Below, in pieces: positions 17,264 through 26,030 of a stretch of 64,000 bases of DNA. Each line of letters starts with the position of its first letter. Positions within the stretch are counted from its first letter, which is position 1. This DNA is from Alphaproteobacteria bacterium (GTDB taxonomy: Bacteria > Pseudomonadota > Alphaproteobacteria > Micavibrionales > Micavibrionaceae), in assembly GCA_030750865.1 (NCBI GenBank), contig JASMHE010000007.1, forward strand, positions 62,001-126,000, written 5' to 3'. Position numbers and translations under genes: made by a program. Under the pieces are notes generated by a model. The model did not search any database. It had not been told where the DNA came from and was given only the letters and a program-made list of their open reading frames with translations.

Positions 17264-18739
17264 TTAAAACAACGACCCTTGATCGGCCTTTGTTGAACCG
17301 CTGTCTTGTTTCTTGGCCGGCGCGGCTTTCTTTTTCGGTTTTGCCTTCTGCGGCGATGGCTGTGGCGGCGCATCCTGTCCGGCCGCGTGCACATCAACAA
17401 GACCGTCATGAAACTCAAGCGACATCGCATTGTGTGCTGCGGCGGCCTTTGCGCTGCCAAGCGGTTTGCCCGCCTCATCCCGCACAACGGCATAGCCGCG
17501 TTTTAACACATTGGTATAGGCATACGCCTCCAGCAGACCTGCCACATTTTGCAGGCGCGTTTTGTGATCGCCGACAATGCGCGCCCCGATTTGCGGCAAG
17601 CGCGATACGCGGTCTTCCAAACGGCGCTGCGCGTCATTGACCAAATATTGCGGATGGCGAATTTGCGCGCTGTAACGGACCAGCCGTTCACGCGCGGCAC
17701 TCAGACGACGTTCGAATAACCCTGATAAGCGCTGTGTCACATTATCGAATTTCTGTGTTTTGTTTTCCAGCAAACGTTGCGGATCGCCCAAACGTTTTGA
17801 AAAATTCTCGGTGCGGTCTTTGCGCACCTCGATATGGCGGCTCATCGCCGTGAAAAGACGCTGACTTGTTTCCGACAGACGCGCAATCAGATCGGCGCGG
17901 CGCGGCACGGCAATTTCGGCCGCCCCCGTCGGGGTCGGCGCCCGCTGATCGGCGACAAAATCTATCAATGTCGTATCGGTTTCATGTCCCACGGCAGAAA
18001 TCAACGGAATCGAACATTCCGCCGCCGCGCGCACGACATTTTCTTCGTTAAAGGCCATCAGATCCTCAAGCGAGCCACCGCCACGGGCCACGATCAGAAC
18101 ATCGGGGCGCGGTAAATCATCTGTGCCTTTTATCATATCAAATTTGCGAATGGCATTTGCGATCTGGTCGGCTGCGCCCTGCCCTTGCACCAGCACAGGA
18201 TACAACAAAACATGACGCGGGAAACGATCATCCAGACGATGCATAATATCGCGAATCACAGCCCCCGTCGGCGATGTCACAACACCGATTGTCTGCGGTA
18301 AAAACGGCAGGTCTTTTTTGCGGGCAGGATCGAATAATCCTTCGGCCGCCAGTTTTCTCTTGCGCTCTTCCAGTAATTTCAACAGCGCGCCTTCACCGGC
18401 CAGCTCCATTTTTTCAATGATAAGCTGGTAATTTGACCGCGCCGGATAGGTTGAAATGCGGCCGGTGCAAATCACGTCCATGCCTTCTTCGGGCTGCAAA
18501 TCCATTTTGGATAACGTGCCTTTCCAGCAAATCACATTAATGACGGAATTTTCATCTTTCAGATCGGAATACATATGCCCCGATGCTGCCACCTTTACAC
18601 GTGACAATTCGCCGCGCACACGAATCCGGCCATAGGTCTCTTCCAATGTTCTTTTCAGGGAAAAGGACAATTCGGAAACCGACATTTCCGGTACATTTGA
18701 CCGCGCCGCAGCATCAGAAGGTATTTCAGTTGTCATCAT
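17264..18739 (-). CDS. xseA: exodeoxyribonuclease VII large subunit
   Basis: About 491 residues; catalytic subunit of exonuclease VII, which degrades single-stranded DNA from both ends with XseB. The N-terminal OB fold is seen in SELSFSLKRTLEETYGRIRV and HMYSDLKDENSVINVICWKG. The catalytic domain has VVTSPTGAVIRDIMHRL, RGGGSLEDLMAFNEE and ISAVGHETDTTLIDFVADQRAPTPTGAAE. A coiled-coil region follows, then a Lys/Ala-rich tail ending DQGSLF, as in many alphaproteobacterial XseA proteins. ATG codons at 18739 and 18736 are candidates; neither has a strong ribosome site. The gene diverges from putA with about 60 bp between starts. No xseB is visible in the window. Confidence 0.95.
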   Translation of the reverse strand: MMTTEIPSDAAARSNVPEMSVSELSFSLKRTLEETYGRIRVRGELSRVKVAASGHMYSDLKDENSVINVICWKGTLSKMDLQPEEGMDVICTGRISTYPARSNYQLIIEKMELAGEGALLKLLEERKRKLAAEGLFDPARKKDLPFLPQTIGVVTSPTGAVIRDIMHRLDDRFPRHVLLYPVLVQGQGAADQIANAIRKFDMIKGTDDLPRPDVLIVARGGGSLEDLMAFNEENVVRAAAECSIPLISAVGHETDTTLIDFVADQRAPTPTGAAEIAVPRRADLIARLSETSQRLFTAMSRHIEVRKDRTENFSKRLGDPQRLLENKTQKFDNVTQRLSGLFERRLSAARERLVRYSAQIRHPQYLVNDAQRRLEDRVSRLPQIGARIVGDHKTRLQNVAGLLEAYAYTNVLKRGYAVVRDEAGKPLGSAKAAAAHNAMSLEFHDGLVDVHAAGQDAPPQPSPQKAKPKKKAAPAKKQDSGSTKADQGSLF

Positions 18740-18799
18740 AATAGGATAATATAGGCACAAAGATTATTTGCAACATTCAGCGACAAAGAAATACAGGAA

Positions 18800-21700
18800 A
18801 TGCAATCAGGTTTAGCCCCATTTTTATACAGAGATGAAAAAGAAGCGGTCGAAGACCTGCTGATGATGTTATCGTGGGATCACAAACGGCAAGCCGCCGT
18901 GAATGACCGTGCGATTGATCTGGTGACAAAGGTCCGCACCACCAAACGCAATCTGGGGGAATTGGAATCATTCCTGCAGGAATACGGGCTGAATACCGAC
19001 GAAGGGCTTGCGCTGATGACATTGGCCGAAGCCCTGCTGCGCATTCCCGATGCGCGTACGGCAACCGCTCTTATTCATGATAAAATGGTCGCAACGGAAT
19101 GGCTCAGCAAACAGGGCGATACCAAAGACCTGCTTGTGCGTCTGGCCAGTTTTGGTCTGATGCTGACACAAAAGGCATTGAATTCGGCCATTTCCAAATT
19201 AAGCGAACCTGTCATCCGCAAGGCAATGGCACAGGCCATGCGCATTCTGGGCAAACAGTTCGTACTGGGCCGCACCATCGAAGAAGGTATGAAAAATGCC
19301 GCCGAATATGAAAAGCGCGGCTACCGTATTTCATACGACATGCTTGGCGAAGGGGCCCGCACCGACGAAGACGCGGACCGTTATTTCGACCATTACAATA
19401 TGGCGCTTGATAAAATCGCCGAAAGCGCGCGCAACACAGATGGCCGCGCCCCGGGTTTATCCGTCAAACTCTCGGCCCTGCATCCGCGCTATGAAGCCCG
19501 CAAGCAAGGCTATTGCGTGCCCGTCCTGACTGAGAAGCTGACACAGCTGGCGCAAAAAGCCGCCGCCCATAATATGGCCCTGACCGTTGATGCCGAAGAA
19601 GTCGATCGCCTTGAAATCTCGTTACAAGTCATCGAGTCCGTCATGCGCACAAGCGGCCTGAAAGGTTGGGACGGCTTTGGTCTTGCCTTACAGGCCTATC
19701 AAAAACGCGCCCCCGCTTTGATCGATCATTTACACACGCTGTGTCAGGACACAGGGCAGAAAATACAGGTACGGCTGGTCAAAGGGGCGTACTGGGATAC
19801 CGAAATCAAACGCGCACAGGTGCTTGGCCTTGATGATTATCCCGTTTTTACACGCAAAGCCAACACGGACCTGAGCTATCTGGCCTGCGCGGAAAAAATG
19901 CTGGCCGCGCGTGATTCCTTTTATCCGATGTTTGCCACACATAATGCGCACACCATTGCATCGGTACTGGAAATGGCCGGAAACGACACGGATGGTTTTG
20001 AATTACAGCGCCTGCATGGCATGGGCGAAACTCTGCATGATGTCGTGCTGAAAGAAAAAGATGTCGATATCAGCATTTATGCCCCCTGCGGTAGTCACGA
20101 AGAATTATTGCCCTATCTGGTCAGGCGCCTGCTTGAAAATGGCGCAAGCACATCTTTTGTCTATCAAATTCTGGATGATCGCGTGCCGCCCGAAGATGTC
20201 GTCGCCGATCCCGTACAAGATGCCACGGCCAGCGAAACAAAACGGCACAGCAAAATTCCGCTGCCTGTTGATATTTACCGCACACACGAAGACCGCGATA
20301 ACTCACGCGGGATGGATTTAACCGAACCTACCATTTACGGACCGCTCTTCGAGAACATCAAAAAGACCGTCTATGTCAAAGATTATGAAGCCGCGCCACT
20401 GATTAACGGGAAAACGGAAAAGCGGCATGCCGCACAACCCTTGATGAACCCGTCCAATCATAAATTCACCATCGGGCAGGTCTGGTACGCCGATGACGAT
20501 CATATCGAAGATGCCTTTGCGGCTTGCAAAAAAGGGTTCAAGACATGGAATGTCACACCCGCCGCTGACCGCGCCACTGTGCTGTACCGGTTTGCCGATC
20601 TGATGGAACAGCACTGCGAATTCCTGATGGGCGTTTTAATGCGCGAAGCCGGAAAAACCATTGATGATGCCCTTGCCGAAGTACGCGAAGCCGTTGATTT
20701 TTGCCGTTATTACGGCCTGCACGGCACGAATTTATTCGATGAAAACGGCACCGTTCTGCCCGGACCGACGGGCGAAAGCAATATTTACAAAATGTACGGC
20801 CGCGGCGTTTTTGTATGCATCAGCCCGTGGAACTTCCCGCTGGCGATCTTTGTCGGCCAGATTGTCGCCGCCCTGATGGCAGGCAATAGCGTCATTGCAA
20901 AACCGGCCGAACAAACATCCCTGATCGGGATGCACGCCATACGGCTTTTATTGCAAGCCGGTCTACCCGGCGATGCGATTGCCTTATTGCCCGGTGACGG
21001 GACGGTCGGCGCCAAACTGGTTGCGCACAAAGATGTGGCCGGCGTGACCTTTACAGGATCGGAAAATGCCGCCAAATCCATTAACCGCGCACTGGCGGAA
21101 AAAGACGGCGCGATTGTACCGCTGATTGCCGAAACAGGCGGCCAGAACGCCATGATGGTGGATTCGTCATCTTTGGCCGAACAGGTCATTGACGATGTTA
21201 TTATCAGCGCCTTCGGTTCTGCCGGACAGCGCTGTTCTGCCTTGCGCGTTCTGTATTTACAGGATGATGTCGCCGATAAAATTATTCATATGCTGAAAGG
21301 GGCAATGGACCGCCTGACCGTTTGCAACGGCATTCGCATTGAATCCGATATCGGGGCGGTGATTGACCGTGATGCGCTTGAAATGCTCCGGCAACATCGA
21401 AACTGGCTGTCGGACAATGCCAAATTTGTCGCCGAAGTGCATGTTGATGCCTCTGTCATTGATAGCGGGTATTTCTTTGGGCCTGTGGCCTATGAAATCG
21501 AGTCGATCGACATGCTGGAAAAAGAAGTCTTCGGCCCGATCCTGCATATTGTCCGCTACAACGCAAAAGACCGCGATGCGATTATCGAGAAAATCAACGC
21601 CAGCGGATACGGCCTGACATTCGGGCTGCACAGCCGCATTGAATCCACCATTCGCAAAACCGCTTACGCCATTGATGTCGGGAACGTCTATGTAAACCGC

Positions 21701-21877
21701 ACAATGATCGGGGCGATTGTCGGCGTTCAGCCCTTTGGCGGGCACGGCTTGTCCGGCACAGGACCAAAAGCAGGCGGACCACATTACTTGCCACGCTTTG
21801 CCGCCGAGAAAGTCACATCCATCGATACAACACGTCAGGGTGGCAACGCATCTTTGGTCTCACTTGCAGATGATTAA
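18800..21877 (+). CDS. putA: bifunctional proline dehydrogenase / L-glutamate gamma-semialdehyde dehydrogenase
   Basis: A 1,025-residue PutA oxidises proline to glutamate with FAD and NAD. The proline dehydrogenase barrel spans about 150-450, with RLVKGAYWDTEIKRAQ, FATHNAHTIASVLEMAG and FELQRLHGMGE. The aldehyde dehydrogenase domain spans about 535-1,000, with SPWNFPLAIFVGQ, FTGSENAAKSIN, the glutamate in AETGGQNAMMV near 777 and the catalytic cysteine in SAGQRCSALR near 811. The length and lack of an N-terminal ribbon-helix-helix make this a non-DNA-binding, short PutA, so it cannot repress its own gene. It lies alone, diverging from xseA. Together with the large glutamate dehydrogenase at 52273 it would carry proline to 2-oxoglutarate. 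Confidence 0.97.
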   Translation: MQSGLAPFLYRDEKEAVEDLLMMLSWDHKRQAAVNDRAIDLVTKVRTTKRNLGELESFLQEYGLNTDEGLALMTLAEALLRIPDARTATALIHDKMVATEWLSKQGDTKDLLVRLASFGLMLTQKALNSAISKLSEPVIRKAMAQAMRILGKQFVLGRTIEEGMKNAAEYEKRGYRISYDMLGEGARTDEDADRYFDHYNMALDKIAESARNTDGRAPGLSVKLSALHPRYEARKQGYCVPVLTEKLTQLAQKAAAHNMALTVDAEEVDRLEISLQVIESVMRTSGLKGWDGFGLALQAYQKRAPALIDHLHTLCQDTGQKIQVRLVKGAYWDTEIKRAQVLGLDDYPVFTRKANTDLSYLACAEKMLAARDSFYPMFATHNAHTIASVLEMAGNDTDGFELQRLHGMGETLHDVVLKEKDVDISIYAPCGSHEELLPYLVRRLLENGASTSFVYQILDDRVPPEDVVADPVQDATASETKRHSKIPLPVDIYRTHEDRDNSRGMDLTEPTIYGPLFENIKKTVYVKDYEAAPLINGKTEKRHAAQPLMNPSNHKFTIGQVWYADDDHIEDAFAACKKGFKTWNVTPAADRATVLYRFADLMEQHCEFLMGVLMREAGKTIDDALAEVREAVDFCRYYGLHGTNLFDENGTVLPGPTGESNIYKMYGRGVFVCISPWNFPLAIFVGQIVAALMAGNSVIAKPAEQTSLIGMHAIRLLLQAGLPGDAIALLPGDGTVGAKLVAHKDVAGVTFTGSENAAKSINRALAEKDGAIVPLIAETGGQNAMMVDSSSLAEQVIDDVIISAFGSAGQRCSALRVLYLQDDVADKIIHMLKGAMDRLTVCNGIRIESDIGAVIDRDALEMLRQHRNWLSDNAKFVAEVHVDASVIDSGYFFGPVAYEIESIDMLEKEVFGPILHIVRYNAKDRDAIIEKINASGYGLTFGLHSRIESTIRKTAYAIDVGNVYVNRTMIGAIVGVQPFGGHGLSGTGPKAGGPHYLPRFAAEKVTSIDTTRQGGNASLVSLADD

Positions 21878-21925
21878 GGAAATTTGCTATAAAAAAACCC
21901 TTATAGAAAAGAGGGGTTATAGATT

Positions 21926-22480
21926 ATGATTTATGTCACAGCAGCACGCGACGTTGCCACCACCATCGCCGCACAGCAAATTGACGCCGTGCTGTCCATT
22001 GAACATCCGGGCGCAACAGACGGCGCCGGACGCGCCCCGCGCCTTGACAACATCCCGCAAAAAATTCTGTCTTTCTGGGATATCGAAGATGAAACGGCAA
22101 CAAACGGCCCGTCTTCGGCGATGGTTCTGGACGGGTTTGAATTTCTGGATCATTACAAATACGACAATGTCATTGTACATTGTCATGCCGGACGATCACG
22201 CTCCGTGGCAATGACGCTTGGCTGGATGGCCCGCGATTACGGAATCACGCCCGCCATTGATGCCATCAAGGACCAATGCACCGCCCCTGCCCCGAACATG
22301 GCTGTCATTCGTCTGGTTGATGAAATGTATGATTTTGGCGGCACATTGATCGATGCCGTTGAAAACGACCCTGATTTCACGGCCAACCGCGCCAAAACCG
22401 AAGAACGCCGTCAGGAAATCGCCACGAATAATCCCGATCTGATCCGGCAAATATACCCTGAAAAATTTAATTTGGGTTGA
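21926..22480 (+). CDS. protein tyrosine/dual-specificity phosphatase-like protein
   Basis: A 184-residue cytoplasmic protein of the cysteine-phosphatase superfamily. The P-loop HCHAGRSRS, with catalytic cysteine at residue 86 and arginine at 92, matches the HCxxGxxR signature. It follows a strand and precedes a helix (VAMTLGWMARDYG) as in the fold. The N-terminus MIYVTAARDVATTI begins directly with a beta strand. An acidic DIEDE segment upstream could supply the general acid. It begins 48 bp after putA and 65 bp before purD and could be transcribed with either. The substrate is unknown; a phosphotyrosine, other phosphoester or phosphoinositide target cannot be told apart from sequence. Confidence 0.82.
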   Translation: MIYVTAARDVATTIAAQQIDAVLSIEHPGATDGAGRAPRLDNIPQKILSFWDIEDETATNGPSSAMVLDGFEFLDHYKYDNVIVHCHAGRSRSVAMTLGWMARDYGITPAIDAIKDQCTAPAPNMAVIRLVDEMYDFGGTLIDAVENDPDFTANRAKTEERRQEIATNNPDLIRQIYPEKFNLG

Positions 22481-22545
22481 TTGCCGCCCCTTTTTTCGTA
22501 TGATGCACACACATCACATGGCATCGTAACAAAAGGGCACAACAG

Positions 22546-23838
22546 ATGAATATCTTACTGGTCGGATCAGGCGGACGCGAACATGCACTGGCGTGGAAAA
22601 TCGCACAATCAGAACATTGTGATACGCTTTACTGCGCCCCCGGCAATGCCGGCATTGCGGCATGCGCCACATGTGTTGATATCAAGGATACAGACATTGA
22701 CGGCCTGATCGCTTTTGCCAAAGACAACGCCATTGATCTGGTCGTGGTCGGCCCCGAAGCGCCACTGGTTGCAGGCCTTGCCGATGCGCTGGCCCGCGAA
22801 AATATCCGGGTTTTCGGCCCGTCACAAAACGCCGCACAGCTTGAAGGGTCAAAAGCGTTCATGAAAGATTTGTGCGCAAAATATGCAATCCCGACGGCCG
22901 CATACGGCACATTTTCGGATGCGGACGATGCCATCGCCTTTATCAAGAAAAACGGCGCGCCGATCGTTGTCAAAGCAGACGGGCTGGCCGCAGGCAAAGG
23001 CGTGATCATCGCCGAAACCAAAGACGACGCCATCGCGGCTGTTCATGACATGCTCTCCGGCAATGCATTTGGCGAATCCGGTCACCGCGTCGTCATCGAA
23101 GAATTCATGGACGGCGAAGAGCTGAGCTTCTTTGCCCTGACCGACGGCAAAAGCATCCTGCCCCTGACATCGGCGCAAGATCACAAACGCGTTTTTGACG
23201 GCGACAAAGGACCGAACACAGGCGGCATGGGCGCTTATTCTCCTGCCCATATGATGACACCCAAATTGCACGATGCCATCATGGAAACAATTATCCGTCC
23301 GACAGTGGACGGCATGAAAGCCGAAGGCTGCCCGTTTAAAGGCGTGCTTTATGCCGGTATCATGCTGGTTGGCGGCACACCGAAATTGCTGGAATATAAT
23401 ATTCGCTTCGGCGACCCCGAATGCCAACCGATTATGATGCGTCTTGAAAGCGATCTGGTTGACATTCTGACTGCCGTGGCCGATGAAACGCTTGAAAATA
23501 TTATCCATCAGGTACGGTGGTCATCCCAAACGGCACTTTGTGTTGTCATGGCGGCCAAAGGCTATCCCGGATCATACCCGAAAAATACACCGATCGGGTC
23601 ACTGGAACAGGCCGATGCCGTGGACGGCACAAAAACATTTCACGCCGGTACGGCACAAGACACTGACGGGCAGCTTGTTTCCGTCGGTGGCCGCGTTCTG
23701 GGCGTGACCGCACTGGGGCAAACCACGGAAGACGCGCAGGCAAAGGCCTATACAGCGGTTGACACGATTGACTGGCCGGACGGGTTCTGCCGCCGTGATA
23801 TCGGCTGGCGCGCCATCAAGGCACAAAAAGCCGCCTAA
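22546..23838 (+). CDS. purD: phosphoribosylamine-glycine ligase (GAR synthetase)
   Basis: A 430-residue ATP-grasp enzyme performing the second step of de novo purine synthesis: phosphoribosylamine + glycine + ATP to GAR. Length matches the family (about 425-430). The N-terminal domain starts MNILLVGSGGREHALAWKI. ATP-grasp features are VKADGLAAGKGVIIA near 143-157, EEFMDGEELSFFALTDG near 183, the PurD signature RFGDPECQ near 286, and GPNTGGMGAYSPA. The C-terminal domain has VMAAKGYPGSY. The reading frame is intact. The other purine genes are not nearby, which is normal in alphaproteobacteria, where purD is often separate. AACAAAAGGG precedes the start as a probable ribosome site. Confidence 0.97.
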   Translation: MNILLVGSGGREHALAWKIAQSEHCDTLYCAPGNAGIAACATCVDIKDTDIDGLIAFAKDNAIDLVVVGPEAPLVAGLADALARENIRVFGPSQNAAQLEGSKAFMKDLCAKYAIPTAAYGTFSDADDAIAFIKKNGAPIVVKADGLAAGKGVIIAETKDDAIAAVHDMLSGNAFGESGHRVVIEEFMDGEELSFFALTDGKSILPLTSAQDHKRVFDGDKGPNTGGMGAYSPAHMMTPKLHDAIMETIIRPTVDGMKAEGCPFKGVLYAGIMLVGGTPKLLEYNIRFGDPECQPIMMRLESDLVDILTAVADETLENIIHQVRWSSQTALCVVMAAKGYPGSYPKNTPIGSLEQADAVDGTKTFHAGTAQDTDGQLVSVGGRVLGVTALGQTTEDAQAKAYTAVDTIDWPDGFCRRDIGWRAIKAQKAA

Positions 23839-24127
23839 AACACGCCAACCACCAAAAAACACAGGGGAAAGGCGCGCACACGCAGCGCGGCTTCATGCAC
23901 CTCAATCCCAAGTAACGTCCCCAAGTAATGCCCCCGTATTTCGCACCCCACGTAGCACTCTAGGCCGCCCCCACATATCGCATTGTCATATCAGGCCTGA
24001 TTCCGTCCACAAATCCGGCATAATACCAAAAATGCACTTTCTATTAACCATTATAAGGCATTATAATAGTTGGTAAATTTTCCACGGATTTTGGAAAAAA
24101 CTTGGGGCTTGGGGACTCTGGAAATTT
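23839..24127. other. intergenic region between purD and the EAL gene
   Basis: A 289-bp gap with no convincing gene. Its right half is AT-rich and carries two direct copies of ATTATAA near 24050-24066, followed by the start of the cNMP/EAL gene; this is the likely promoter region. The left half is C-rich with no clear terminator. Confidence 0.5.
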
Positions 24128-25450
24128 ATGTCATACGCATTTAATCCGAACGATTATCTGAACGACTCGCAAGATGCCTTGCTGGCGAATCACGCGGCGG
24201 GTCTGATCAAACATTATGTCTTTCCGGCAGGAATCGCGCTGTTCAAAAAGAACGAACCGCGCCAATGCGCCTTTTTGGTCAATAAGGGCAAAGTTGAAAT
24301 TTACGGCAATGACGAAGGCGGCGAAGACAAGCTGCTGTGCGTGCTGGGCGAAGGCGAGATTTTCGGCGAGATGGCTCTGATTGACGGGTCAAACCGCTCT
24401 GCCACAGCCATCACAGCCTCCGAAGCCCATATTTTTGTTATTCCGCGCGATGCGCTGCATGATCGTTTTCGCGGCCTTGATCCAATGGTGTCACTGTTGA
24501 TGAGCTTGCTGATCGAACGGTATCGGGTCAGCCGTGTCAATCTGCCCGAATCTGTTAAACAGGATGATAGCGGCCAGTTCGCGGACAAAATCCGCCGCTA
24601 TGATAAACGGCCGCAGGTTCTGGACCGTTTGCGCGATGCGGACCGCCAGCGCGATATCGCTTTGCAGGAAATGAAACTTGAACAGGATATCCGGCAAGGA
24701 CTGGAACACAAGCAATTCATTCCTGTTCTGCAGCCGATTTTGAATTTGCCTGATGAACGGATCGCGGGTTTCGAGGCACTCGTCCGCTGGCATCACCCCG
24801 ACAAGGGCATTGTCTCACCGTTTGATTTTATTCCGGCCGCCGAACGCAGCGGGCTTGTGCAGAATATTGACCGTTCCGTTCTGGAACAAGCCTGCATGAT
24901 GTTACCCGATATTCTCAAGGCCGCAGACGGCCGCATTGACAATCTGTTCGTCAGTGTGAACTTGTCCGGCATTAATTTTGGCGATTCATCTATCGTAGAG
25001 CGAATCAAAACCACCCTTGAAAACACACAGGCCGACCCCCGACATATCAAACTGGAAATCACGGAAAGCGCCCTGATCGGCGAGCCTGAACGCGCCGAAG
25101 ACGTTCTGCTTGAACTGCGCGATCTTGGGTTCCGCATTGCACTGGATGATTTCGGTACGGGTTATTCCTCGCTCGGCTATCTGCATAAATTCTCGATTGA
25201 TGATTTGAAAATCGACCGTTCTTTTGTGTCACAAATCCATGACAGCAAAAAAGGCATGGATATTGTGCGGGCCATCATCGCAATGGCACGCACATTCGAT
25301 TTGAACGTTGTCGCCGAAGGGATCGAAACAGAACGCGATGTCATCGCCATGAATGGTCTGGATTGCGATATGGCGCAGGGCTATCACTACGCCAAGCCGC
25401 TGGAATGTAGTGATGCAATCGACTATTTAAAAACAAATCTGGCACTGTAA
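24128..25450 (+). CDS. cyclic-nucleotide-binding domain / EAL c-di-GMP phosphodiesterase
   Basis: A 440-residue soluble protein. Residues about 28-140 form a cNMP-binding (CRP/Popeye-like) domain: GKVEIYGND, GEGEIFGEMALIDGSNRSATA and the closing helix. Residues about 190-435 form an EAL domain with its metal and catalytic residues intact: EALVRW, NLS, ITES, DDFGTGYSSLGYL, LKIDRSFV, VAEGIET and QGYHYAKPL. It should therefore hydrolyse c-di-GMP to pGpG, perhaps controlled by cAMP, cGMP or another nucleotide. There is no GGDEF domain and no membrane segment. The phosphate-cassette segment GEMALIDGSNRSATA keeps the Glu and Arg that bind cyclic nucleotides in this fold, so ligand binding is plausible but unproven. 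The gene stands alone with an AT-rich upstream region. Confidence 0.93.
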   Translation: MSYAFNPNDYLNDSQDALLANHAAGLIKHYVFPAGIALFKKNEPRQCAFLVNKGKVEIYGNDEGGEDKLLCVLGEGEIFGEMALIDGSNRSATAITASEAHIFVIPRDALHDRFRGLDPMVSLLMSLLIERYRVSRVNLPESVKQDDSGQFADKIRRYDKRPQVLDRLRDADRQRDIALQEMKLEQDIRQGLEHKQFIPVLQPILNLPDERIAGFEALVRWHHPDKGIVSPFDFIPAAERSGLVQNIDRSVLEQACMMLPDILKAADGRIDNLFVSVNLSGINFGDSSIVERIKTTLENTQADPRHIKLEITESALIGEPERAEDVLLELRDLGFRIALDDFGTGYSSLGYLHKFSIDDLKIDRSFVSQIHDSKKGMDIVRAIIAMARTFDLNVVAEGIETERDVIAMNGLDCDMAQGYHYAKPLECSDAIDYLKTNLAL

Positions 25451-25462
25451 AACCGGATGAAG

Positions 25463-25491
25463 GCCGTGATGCTATGTAACAACGCATCGGC
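25463..25491. terminator. imperfect hairpin between convergent genes
   Basis: GGCCGTGATGC (about 25463-25473) can pair with GCATCGGCC (about 25483-25491), leaving a two-base bulge. It lies between the EAL gene and tadA, which converge. No T-tract follows, so confidence is low. Confidence 0.3.
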
Positions 25492-25547
25492 CACATATCA
25501 CTCACCCCGTCACCTGCGCACTATGTAACGATGCGAGCTATACCTGT

Positions 25548-26012
25548 TTAGCCGCGTTTTTGTTTGAAAAACTCTTTCAAAATCTGTCCGCAATCATCGG
25601 CAAGAACATCATGCGCAACATCCGGTCTGTGATGACATGTCTTTTGGTCGTAAAAACGGCCGCCATGCAGAACGCCGCCGCCCTTTGCATCACCCGCCCC
25701 GATCACCAGCCTGCGAATACGGGCAAAAGAGATCGCGCCCGCGCACATCGCGCACGGTTCCAGCGTGACATATAAATCGAGGTCTGGAATACGCTGCGCG
25801 CCTTGTTTTTCGCACGCCGCGCGGATCGCCAGCACTTCGGCATGGGCGGTCGGATCATTATATTCGCGCGTCCGGTTTCCCGCCGCGGCCACAACATCAC
25901 CGCGCTGCGGATCGACAATGACGGCCCCGATTGGCACTTCGTCACGCGCAAAGGCTTTTTTCGCCTCTTCCAATGCAAGCTGCATATAGTTATAGTCATC
26001 ATCTGAAATCAT
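25548..26012 (-). CDS. tadA: tRNA-specific adenosine deaminase
   Basis: A 154-residue zinc deaminase converting wobble adenosine 34 of tRNA-Arg(ACG) to inosine. The zinc site is seen in THAEVLAIRAA (HAE, with the catalytic Glu) and LEPCAMCAGAISFARI (PCxxC). The length is normal. Related cytosine/guanine deaminases share the motif, but the EPCAMC sequence and overall size fit TadA. The ATG at 26012 is only 18 bp from the ATG of the divergent pseudouridine synthase and has no good ribosome site, so each promoter must lie inside the other gene or the messages are leaderless. Confidence 0.93.
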   Translation of the reverse strand: MISDDDYNYMQLALEEAKKAFARDEVPIGAVIVDPQRGDVVAAAGNRTREYNDPTAHAEVLAIRAACEKQGAQRIPDLDLYVTLEPCAMCAGAISFARIRRLVIGAGDAKGGGVLHGGRFYDQKTCHHRPDVAHDVLADDCGQILKEFFKQKRG

Positions 26013-26030
26013 GAAAGTTATGTACGCGAA

